A DNA stretch of 64,000 bases from Lachnospiraceae bacterium (GTDB lineage: Bacteria; Bacillota; Clostridia; Lachnospirales; Lachnospiraceae), in the NCBI GenBank assembly GCA_015057825.1, contig SVDN01000001.1, positions 129,428 to 193,427 on the forward strand. Reading direction: 5' to 3'. Shown piece after piece: positions 16,899 to 23,844 of the stretch. Within the stretch, counting starts at the first letter, position 1, and each line of letters opens with the position of its first letter. The position numbers were made by a program, and so were the translations under genes. The notes below the pieces were generated by a model. The model saw only the letters and a list, made by a program, of their open reading frames with translations. It ran no database searches and was not told the DNA's origin.

Positions 16899-18392
16899 AT
16901 GAAAATGTTATTTGTTAGATATTTGGCAATAAACCTTTGTGCCGTTTTCTTATTCAAACGAAGCAGTAACACACACATCTCAAAAATAAATAAATATGCT
17001 ATAATTTCAACTCTTTTGTTTGAGTTGGTTATATCTGTTGTTGCAGCTCTTCCGGCAAGTATTTTTCAAATACTCGCCCCTATTTATTTGCCTTTATTAC
17101 TTTTTGTATTCTGTTTTTTCATTTTCAGACAGCAGCTGACTTTTACGCTTATAAACTCTTTAGTTTCTTATGCAATCAGCTACGTTTTTTACACCGTAAC
17201 ATTTTTCATATACACAATCGTTACGTTTTTGATTGGAAAAGGAATAGGCAAACCACAAATTGCTGAGCCTAGTTTTGCATTACAATGCTTGGTTTCTCCA
17301 TTATTTTTGCTACTATGTTACTTGTTTTTCAAAATTAAAAGATTTCGTTCAGGTATTAATTTATACCCGTTAACACGACAAAGTATTGCCTTACTCTGCT
17401 TTTCAATAGCTTTTTTGATTTCATATGTATTATTTAAATTATCATCGTTAAATATATTTGGCGCCATTGTTGTTATTTTTGTCATTATTTTGGCAATACT
17501 TTTTGCTTTCATATGGAAGTCCCTTATTTCTTCAAGTTATCATGACAAATTGGTTACTCGTCAAATTGAATCAATGCAAAACGAGATTTCACAGTTAAGT
17601 GACAAACTTAAAAAATACGAAAATGACATCCATGTTATGTCTGCACAAATTCATAGTGATAATAAACTCATTCCGGCTGCAATAAATACTGTTAAGGATT
17701 TTATTTCATCCCCAAATAACAAGCGAGATACAAATGACGTTATCAACTACCTTGATTCCTTCATGAAAAACCGCGCAAAAATTATAGGTCAGACAGTTGC
17801 TAAGGGCACACGAAACAATGTTCAAACCGGAAATATTTTTATCGACTCCATAACAAATTTTATGATTAAAGTAGGAGGTGAAAAATCTGTTGACATTGAA
17901 ATAAAAGGCGCAGAGCTTTTTTCCTCGGATTTAATACCGATTTCAGCCGAAGTTCTATCGTCTGTGTTGGCAGATTTAATTGAAAATAGTATTCATGCAT
18001 GCAAAGACACAATTTCGAAGCATGTGTTTATAGAATTTGATATTAAAGATGGAATATTATCGATATCTGTAAGTGATACAGGCGAACACTTTTCTTTAAA
18101 TGTGTTTAACAAAATGGGCGTTATGCGATACACCACCCGCAAAAAAGACGGCGGCAGTGGAATCGGCCTTATGAACATATTCGATAATATTCGAGCATCA
18201 AATGCAAGCTTCACTCTTTTCGAGTATACAAACGAAGGTGACTATACGAAAAAAATAACCATCTCATTTGATGGTTTATCCGAATACAAAATCTATTCAA
18301 ACAGAAAAAGTCAAATCCGCCGCAGAATGACAAGATTCGACTTTAAATTGTACGATTATGATGACTTAAATTTACAAGTATCAAACACATAA
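16899..18392 (+). CDS. GHKL sensor histidine kinase, AgrC-like
   Basis: 497 residues. Six or more membrane helices fill residues 1-210, a coiled coil follows (IESMQNEISQLSDKLKKYEN), then the phosphoacceptor region MSAQIHSDNKL. The GHKL ATPase domain has the N-box LADLIENSIHAC, G1 VSDTGEHF and G2 GGSGIGLMNI. This architecture is that of peptide-pheromone sensors. AAGGTGATAT lies before the ATG. The C-terminus extends past the ATPase domain with a basic segment NRKSQIRRRMTRF of unknown role. It probably phosphorylates the Spo0A-like regulator upstream. Confidence 0.85.
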   Translation: MKMLFVRYLAINLCAVFLFKRSSNTHISKINKYAIISTLLFELVISVVAALPASIFQILAPIYLPLLLFVFCFFIFRQQLTFTLINSLVSYAISYVFYTVTFFIYTIVTFLIGKGIGKPQIAEPSFALQCLVSPLFLLLCYLFFKIKRFRSGINLYPLTRQSIALLCFSIAFLISYVLFKLSSLNIFGAIVVIFVIILAILFAFIWKSLISSSYHDKLVTRQIESMQNEISQLSDKLKKYENDIHVMSAQIHSDNKLIPAAINTVKDFISSPNNKRDTNDVINYLDSFMKNRAKIIGQTVAKGTRNNVQTGNIFIDSITNFMIKVGGEKSVDIEIKGAELFSSDLIPISAEVLSSVLADLIENSIHACKDTISKHVFIEFDIKDGILSISVSDTGEHFSLNVFNKMGVMRYTTRKKDGGSGIGLMNIFDNIRASNASFTLFEYTNEGDYTKKITISFDGLSEYKIYSNRKSQIRRRMTRFDFKLYDYDDLNLQVSNT

Positions 18393-18411
18393 ATGTCTTA
18401 CTAATATCTAA

Positions 18412-18435
18412 AAACCGAGGTCCTTGCCTCGGTTT
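18412..18435. terminator. Terminator after the kinase gene
   Basis: AAACCGAGG, loop TCCTTG, CCTCGGTTT, then TAGTTTCG. Lies between the kinase and the convergent gene at 18445-19047 and is nearly symmetric. Confidence 0.75.
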
Positions 18436-18444
18436 AGTTTCGTT

Positions 18445-19047
18445 TTATTCAACTTCCGTATCCACTTCACTGCTTTCTACAGCTGTTTCCGGAATATCTA
18501 TGTCCGGCAAGTCAAAGCCCACTTCGGCGTTATCCGCCTTACCTTGCGGATCGTACTCGTTCATTTCTTCTTCCTCTTCCCAGAGGGATTTATGTTTCTT
18601 ACGTTCCTTTTCTTTTTCAAGTTGCTGCATCATAGCCTGCATTTGTTTTGCAACTTTATACATTTTAGGATCGTATTCCATTAACTTTCGCTCGTCTTTT
18701 CCCGGCACAATATCCCCATGGCACATGCGCCTAAAAACGATCATGACTTTCATCTGTTCTTTTGCGGCTTTTTCCTCAGCTTCAACCTGTTGTTTGCTGA
18801 CTTCTCCGTTCCAAACCGCCGCGTGTTGCTCCGAAAGCCTACTGATTATGTCCATATTTTCCTTGTAAGCTTTATCAACCGCTTCCAAAGAAAGCTGCAA
18901 ACTTGCAGCCTCATCCGCATAAGCTTTATCATTTGTAAGCTTATATTTGCTGTCCGCTTCTTTTTTTCGTTCAAAAAGCGCCTTTTTTTGGTCATTTAAA
19001 ACACTTGCATTTCCCCTGTAAATGACAAATGCATCCGCAATCTTCAT
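18445..19047 (-). CDS. Unknown soluble coiled-coil protein, 200 residues
   Basis: The start at 19047 (MKIADAFVIYRGNASVL) is chosen because GTGAGGTG precedes it. The first 30 residues (YRGNASVLNDQKKALFERKK) match the start of the 55-residue product just upstream (YRGSSSDLPNQRKDLFERKK). Two long Lys/Glu-rich helices follow, with MCHGDIVPGKDERKLMEYDP between them and a very acidic tail (EEEEEMNEYDP onward). Not recognised; no membrane segment or signal peptide. Confidence 0.7.
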   Translation of the reverse strand: MKIADAFVIYRGNASVLNDQKKALFERKKEADSKYKLTNDKAYADEAASLQLSLEAVDKAYKENMDIISRLSEQHAAVWNGEVSKQQVEAEEKAAKEQMKVMIVFRRMCHGDIVPGKDERKLMEYDPKMYKVAKQMQAMMQQLEKEKERKKHKSLWEEEEEMNEYDPQGKADNAEVGFDLPDIDIPETAVESSEVDTEVE

Positions 19048-19073
19048 CTTATTCACCTCACTTAGGGCCATAA

Positions 19074-19241
19074 TTAATCATTATGCCCAAATTCCCTTGA
19101 AAAGATTTCATCAAATGTTTTCTTTTCGCCTGCGCGTTTTAAGTCCTCAACTTCTTTTTTGCGCTCAAACAAATCTTTTCTCTGATTCGGCAAATCACTT
19201 GAAGATCCCCGATAAACTATTAATGCATCCAAGAATTCCAT
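19074..19241 (-). CDS. 55-residue relative of the downstream coiled-coil protein
   Basis: MEFLDALIVYRGSSSDLPNQ, then RKDLFERKKEVEDLKRAGEK and an acidic end. AAGGAGTGGTGTT precedes the ATG. It aligns with the N-terminal 30 residues of the 18445-19047 product, with the conserved core YRGxxSxLxxQ(R/K)KxLFERKKE. The two genes are 26 nt apart and form an operon. Function unknown. Confidence 0.65.
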   Translation of the reverse strand: MEFLDALIVYRGSSSDLPNQRKDLFERKKEVEDLKRAGEKKTFDEIFSREFGHND

Positions 19242-19328
19242 AACACCACTCCTTTGGCTAATAAAGGCTTTCTTTGCCCGACATCCTTATCAAGCAAATA
19301 ACATATAGTTTCTCATTATGTATATCGA

Positions 19329-19344
19329 CCAAAAGTTTAGTTAT
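19329..19344 (+). repeat. 16-bp direct repeat, left copy, flanking ATPase 2
   Basis: CCAAAAGTTTAGTTAT, followed by GTTTAT. An identical 16-mer in the same orientation lies at 20802-20817. The pair brackets exactly one gene with its promoter, as expected of a mobile cassette or recombination footprint. Confidence 0.7.
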
Positions 19345-19364
19345 GTTTATAGTCGGATTTAAAT

Positions 19365-20672
19365 TTATTTAATAAATCTAAGCAGAAAATCTGCCACTCC
19401 TATAATTGTAAACCCATTTTCATCGCGGCTTTCCTTAATGGGTTTGTTAACAACTATTACCTTTTGTATTTGATCATTTAATAATACAAAAGGTCTAATT
19501 TCTCTTTTTTTAGTCTTTTCATCAAACATATCTGCCGTAACCTGGATATAATATGACCTGTTTCCCTTTTTCGCATAGAAATCAACTTCATTTGTTTTTC
19601 TTACCGATTTTCCGTTTTTATTTTTTTCAATATTGTCAAAAGTTCCAACATTAACAGAATATCCATTATAACAAAGTTCATTATATACGATGTTTTCTAT
19701 CATTTGCCCTTCATCTGTAAAAGCAAAGTTCAATCTGGCATTTCTAAGGCCGGTATCCGTAAAATAATATTTTCTCAACGAACCAATTTCTTTTCTTCCT
19801 TTAACATCATACCTTCTCGCTTCGCTCAAAATAAATGCATCAATAAAGTAACCGACATAATCTTCAACAGTTTGTTTAGCAATCTTTGCTTTACGTACAC
19901 TCAAAAATGTATTTGATATTCGCTCCGAATTAAGAAGCTCGCCACTACTTGCGCTTATTATGTTACAGAGTTCATCAAGCGCCTCTCCCCTGCGTAGGTG
20001 GTTTCGTTCCACAATATCACGAAAATATGTCGTTTCAAACAATCCTTTTAAATATTCTTTCTTTTCTTCGTCGTCTTTTAATACCGCAAGCGGCATTCCG
20101 CCATATTGCATATACATATATAATGCTTCCGTCTCATATCCTCCGGTATAATTGTAAAATTCCTCAAACGACAAAGGTGCAAGATGTATGTTTGTTGCTT
20201 TATCTCTGAATTCCGTTATTATATCCGAAGAAAGCATTTTTGAATTAGAGCCGGTAATGTATAAATCAATATTCTTTTCACGAGACAATCCTAACACAAC
20301 ATCTACAAATGAAATAATATCCAAATCCTTGTCTGTCGAAATAACATGTTTTCCATCGGTCAAATTTGGATTAATAATTGAATAAACCTTTTGTATCTCA
20401 TCCAAAAAAACATAATACATCTCTTTTCCCGAACAAATTTTACGCACATGTTCCCCCAAACTAATCGGATCTCTATACATTGCATTTTTATCTTCATCAA
20501 GATCAATAGAAATAATATTTTCTTCCGATACTTTTTCAGACAACAAATAGTCCCTAAATATTTCTTTAAGCAAATAAGATTTTCCACAGCGTCTAATACC
20601 TGTAATAACCTTTGGAAAGCCGTTATTTTTTGCCTTAATTAATTGATTTAAATATTTTTCTCTCTTTATCAT
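19365..20672 (-). CDS. AAA ATPase with DUF4143 domain (copy 2)
   Basis: 435 residues from ATG 20672 (MIKREKYLNQLIKAK), with TGGAG 7-8 nt upstream; an ATG 12 nt earlier is possible but lacks a site. Walker A GIRRCGKSY, Walker B YVFLDEIQKV, sensor LYITGSNSKMLSS, then the regulatory segment FEEFYNYTGG and the C-terminal fold NEVDFYAKKG...YYIQVTADM. In the last motif the usual ExK has become QVT, so nuclease chemistry is unlikely. A second palindrome sits right before the ribosome binding site. Flanked by 16-bp direct repeats. Confidence 0.85.
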   Translation of the reverse strand: MIKREKYLNQLIKAKNNGFPKVITGIRRCGKSYLLKEIFRDYLLSEKVSEENIISIDLDEDKNAMYRDPISLGEHVRKICSGKEMYYVFLDEIQKVYSIINPNLTDGKHVISTDKDLDIISFVDVVLGLSREKNIDLYITGSNSKMLSSDIITEFRDKATNIHLAPLSFEEFYNYTGGYETEALYMYMQYGGMPLAVLKDDEEKKEYLKGLFETTYFRDIVERNHLRRGEALDELCNIISASSGELLNSERISNTFLSVRKAKIAKQTVEDYVGYFIDAFILSEARRYDVKGRKEIGSLRKYYFTDTGLRNARLNFAFTDEGQMIENIVYNELCYNGYSVNVGTFDNIEKNKNGKSVRKTNEVDFYAKKGNRSYYIQVTADMFDEKTKKREIRPFVLLNDQIQKVIVVNKPIKESRDENGFTIIGVADFLLRFIK

Positions 20673-20687
20673 CTTATTCTCCATTTT

Positions 20688-20701
20688 TGTAGAATTCTAC
20701 A
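20688..20701 (-). promoter_or_regulatory. Palindrome TGTAGAATTCTACA next to the ATPase 2 start (inner operator)
   Basis: A perfect 14-bp palindrome between the promoter and the ribosome binding site, identical to the centre of the upstream 44-bp palindrome and 63 bp from it (six helical turns). Confidence 0.75.
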
Positions 20702-20715
20702 TTTTTTTCAATTTA

Positions 20716-20744
20716 ATTATATATTATCACAAAAAACTATTCAA
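20716..20744 (-). promoter_or_regulatory. Promoter of ATPase 2
   Basis: TTGAAT (20744-20739) and TATAAT (20721-20716) with a 17-bp spacer. The -35 lies inside the right arm of the 44-bp palindrome. Confidence 0.7.
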
Positions 20745-20779
20745 CAAAATTGTAGAATTCTACATTTTTGTTGAATAGT
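20736..20779. repeat. 44-bp near-perfect palindrome overlapping the ATPase 2 promoter (outer operator)
   Basis: Arms beginning ACTATTCAACAAAA meet in TGTAGAATTCTACA; 21 of 22 base pairs match (the only mismatch is T20750 against T20765). Confidence 0.85.
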
Positions 20780-20801
20780 ATTTTCTAATCAATATCAATC
20801 G

Positions 20802-20817
20802 CCAAAAGTTTAGTTAT
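20802..20817 (+). repeat. 16-bp direct repeat, right copy, flanking ATPase 2
   Basis: CCAAAAGTTTAGTTAT, identical to 19329-19344, 1,473 bp apart. Both copies are preceded by CG and followed by a T-rich TTTAT. Confidence 0.7.
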
Positions 20818-20838
20818 TTTTATGTAAATTAATAATTC

Positions 20839-20919
20839 CTACTTTTTGGCATAACCCGTAATTATAGCCATAATAAAGCAGAAAACTGCTGCCCATGCGA
20901 AAAATTTGTGTGCTTTCAT
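20839..20919 (-). CDS. 26-residue membrane peptide
   Basis: MKAHKFFAWAAVFCFIMA then IITGYAKK and stop. AAGGTGAT precedes the ATG. One helix with a basic start and end. Short proteins of this MKAHK..W pattern are widespread in Lachnospiraceae (I recall DUF6219, unverified). It lies just downstream of the rubredoxin gene and outside the direct-repeat cassette. Confidence 0.55.
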   Translation of the reverse strand: MKAHKFFAWAAVFCFIMAIITGYAKK

Positions 20920-20959
20920 CTTATCACCTTACCCTTTCAATGCGAAGCTTCTATGTTAC

Positions 20960-21577
20960 TTAAACTTTTTCAAAGTCACTTGCCGGATGTTTGCACACCG
21001 GACAAATAAAGTCTTCCGGCAGTTCCTCACCCACATATTCATATCCGCAAATGCGGCAGCGCCATATTGTCTGCCCATCATTTGTCTTGCCTACAGCCTC
21101 AGGCTTTGGTTTGATATTTTCCTGATAGTACTCGTATGTAGCCGACGGAACATCGGAAAGCACTTCCATGTCCGTAACCGTACCGATAAACATGGTATGA
21201 GAACCCAAATCGATTTCCTTTTCCACCTCTACGGAAAAGAATGCATTTGTGCCCTCTCTTATGTATGGAAGGTTGTTTCGGCTTACCTTATAAGCGTTAA
21301 AATCAACGAATTTATCAACTTTTCTACCGGATTGGAAACCAAAATGTTTGAAGAGCTCAAACTTTGCATCCTGACTGATAACTGAAATGTTAAACTTTTT
21401 CGATGCCTTAACCAAATCGTGTGTGAAATTTGCCTTGTTTACGGCGATGCTGATTTGATTCGGCTCCGATGCCGCCTGAATGGCCGTGTTGATAATACAG
21501 CCGCTGGAGTCATCCCCATTAACCGCCGTAAGAACAAACAAACCGTAAGACATTTTGTACATTGCTTTCTTGTTCAT
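20960..21577 (-). CDS. Flavin reductase-rubredoxin fusion (high-molecular-weight rubredoxin type)
   Basis: 205 residues. Residues 1-155 form an FMN-binding flavin-reductase-like domain (SSGCIINTAIQAASEPNQI). Residues 165-205 are a rubredoxin with CRICGYEY and CPVCKHP, which give the four Cys ligands of one Fe. Such fusions (Hrb) pass electrons from NADH-linked partners to flavodiiron O2/NO reductases in anaerobes. No flavodiiron gene is nearby. A soluble cytoplasmic enzyme of oxidative stress defence. Confidence 0.9.
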   Translation of the reverse strand: MNKKAMYKMSYGLFVLTAVNGDDSSGCIINTAIQAASEPNQISIAVNKANFTHDLVKASKKFNISVISQDAKFELFKHFGFQSGRKVDKFVDFNAYKVSRNNLPYIREGTNAFFSVEVEKEIDLGSHTMFIGTVTDMEVLSDVPSATYEYYQENIKPKPEAVGKTNDGQTIWRCRICGYEYVGEELPEDFICPVCKHPASDFEKV

Positions 21578-21751
21578 ATAACCCCTCCTAAAACTCTACA
21601 TTTCCAAAAGCCGACACTTCGTTTCCTAATATGATTATAACTCATTTTGATTGATATTTACAAGATTTTTGCACATTTTTATATCTTCTTTAAACTTTTA
21701 TATCTTGTTATATCTTTTTGCAAAAGTGCATTTTCCTCGTTGCTAAAAAAA

Positions 21752-21775
21752 TTCGGGTGCCTTATGGCACCCGAA
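21752..21775 (-). terminator. Terminator of the esterase lipoprotein gene
   Basis: Perfect 10-bp stem TTCGGGTGCC / GGCACCCGAA, 4-nt loop, followed on the minus strand by seven T. It lies 30 nt after the stop of the 21805-23598 gene. Confidence 0.9.
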
Positions 21776-21804
21776 AATAGGAAAAGGAGTTAAAAAGAAA
21801 AAGA

Positions 21805-23598
21805 TTATTTGTTATAGCTGTTGTCAACTACAATTCCATCATCCGAAGGATAATCATATGTAACATCATTTATTACAATGTTTCCGTCTGCTCCTCTGCT
21901 AAACTGACTTAAGAAATCCCAAGCAGCCTTGCTGTTTCTTGGATAGATTTCGTGAGACTGGTTTGATGAGTTTGCAAAAGCCGTATAATATTTACCATCA
22001 GCACTTGCAAAAAGATTAACCGTCAATACGCTGTCCTTAAATGTTTCTTTATCCGTAACCGTATAAGACATATCGCCGTTAATACCCCAAACAGGATTTT
22101 CCCATGATGCCATGTCCGCAAACGAAACATTGTACTGCTTATTTAAGGCGTTAACTCCAAATACATAAGCAAGTCTGTTAACTAAAGTTTCACTCTGCAT
22201 AGGAAGCTCTGCAAGAGGTGATGTTTCACCGCCCACATAGAAAAGCGGTACAAGCACATCGCTGTTAGGGTTTGCAACAGGATTGTCAAAGCTGTCATGT
22301 GTCGGTTCAAAGCTTGCATCCATAGGAGCTAAGCCCGCAAATACGCTTGGATACTGCTCAAAAAGATCCCAGCTCTTGCAGCCGCCCATTGAAAAGCCCG
22401 AAGCATAGATTCTGCTTGAATCAATTGAATATTCTTCTTCAAGGTGATTTATCAAATCAACGATTTCCGTAGCTGTGCAGTTAGGGAAATGCAAATCAAC
22501 GCTGACAGTCATAAAGCCGTTTTCTTTACCTATAATAGGCCAAGATGTCCACTGTGCTTCATGAAGAGCTGTACCGCCACCGCCATGGAAGCAAAGAACT
22601 AAAGGCACATTGCCATTTTCCACATCAAGATTTTCATCATAGTAGGCAACATATCCGATGTCGTGAGTTGCCTGTCCCGCAAACGTTACGTTGTCAGCTG
22701 ATGTGTTAACCGTATAAGTCTCGATGCTTTCGGTTATGCCGTTTTTCTCCCAATTGTAAACAGGTACAAGAATGCCTACCTGGCGACGCCAATTGCCTAC
22801 TACATCAGCATATTCCGATACATAATCGGCTTTATCTTCAACAGTCACGCTGCCGCATTTTTCTTTAAGCACCTTGTTTACGTCATCACTGTTACCGATT
22901 GAAACAACAGGAATGTCGTTGTCTTCAACCTTGCTTGCGTCACTGAGTCCGCTTACTGTAATGGCTGTAGCCGTGCTGTCTGTTTCGAGCGTAAATCCAT
23001 CCGGGAATGTAATGCTTGTTTTTACCGGTTTCATTACGTTTTCAGCCACATAGTCTGCACCCGAGTCAATTCCGTAAACATAAATTCTTGCAGAAGAACC
23101 CGTTATTGCCTGGCTTTCTGCCTGTGTCATATAGTCAACGCTTTTTGTAACTCCGTTTGTGTGTTCGTCGCTTGATGAATCGCTGATTAAATCAACAACA
23201 TTTTGATATGCCTTCGAATCAAAGCCTGACCATGCGCCATCCTGCTGTGGATTTACAAAGCAAATGGATGAGCCGTTTTCCGAAGCTATGTCTGCAAGAC
23301 CGCTTGTTATTGCATATTCGCTTGCGCTTTCTTCATCATATGTTCCGTCACCGAATACAACAAACACAGGCGCTGTGGTTGCATAGCAAATATCACCGTT
23401 ATCCTCTGCATTTGGTGTAGGATAGCATACCAATACTTCGTTGTTTCCCGCCATTAAAGTTGATACTTCAATGTTTCCCACCGCACTTTTTGTGTCGGAA
23501 GATGATTTGTCGCCGCTTGCTCCGCCGCATGCCGCCAAAGAAATCGCGAACAAGGTCGATAGAGCTAAAGCCGCTGGTTTTTTCATGGTTTTTCGCAT
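21805..23598 (-). CDS. Secreted lipoprotein esterase, alpha/beta-hydrolase fold
   Basis: 597 residues. A lipobox ISLAACGG near residue 24 marks a lipid-anchored protein. Residues 1-300 are an N-terminal region with poly-Ser linkers. The C-terminal part is an esterase/depolymerase-like hydrolase with oxyanion segment CFHGGGGTALHEAQW, nucleophile elbow ASGFSMGGCKS, and a late HEIYPRN that supplies the His. Feruloyl-esterase and polyhydroxyalkanoate depolymerase-like proteins share this layout. AGGGAGG precedes the ATG. Substrate unknown, probably a plant or host polymer ester. Confidence 0.8.
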   Translation of the reverse strand: MRKTMKKPAALALSTLFAISLAACGGASGDKSSSDTKSAVGNIEVSTLMAGNNEVLVCYPTPNAEDNGDICYATTAPVFVVFGDGTYDEESASEYAITSGLADIASENGSSICFVNPQQDGAWSGFDSKAYQNVVDLISDSSSDEHTNGVTKSVDYMTQAESQAITGSSARIYVYGIDSGADYVAENVMKPVKTSITFPDGFTLETDSTATAITVSGLSDASKVEDNDIPVVSIGNSDDVNKVLKEKCGSVTVEDKADYVSEYADVVGNWRRQVGILVPVYNWEKNGITESIETYTVNTSADNVTFAGQATHDIGYVAYYDENLDVENGNVPLVLCFHGGGGTALHEAQWTSWPIIGKENGFMTVSVDLHFPNCTATEIVDLINHLEEEYSIDSSRIYASGFSMGGCKSWDLFEQYPSVFAGLAPMDASFEPTHDSFDNPVANPNSDVLVPLFYVGGETSPLAELPMQSETLVNRLAYVFGVNALNKQYNVSFADMASWENPVWGINGDMSYTVTDKETFKDSVLTVNLFASADGKYYTAFANSSNQSHEIYPRNSKAAWDFLSQFSRGADGNIVINDVTYDYPSDDGIVVDNSYNK

Positions 23599-23844
23599 AA
23601 ATGAACCTCCCTAAATATAATATACAAGCCTTATTTTGCCAGACAATCCGCCCTTACAAAAGGTCTTTAATTTCTCAATAACTGCATTATTTGTCCTATA
23701 TGTTGGAGGCATTAGTTATTTGGAAATATTTTACAGTTTGTTTTTCCATTTTTCTAAATTACGACAAAGTTTTGACATATGGAAATTCTGCAAATATAAT
23801 TATAATCAATCTATTATTTTACTTTTACAAGGAAAGGAAATTTT

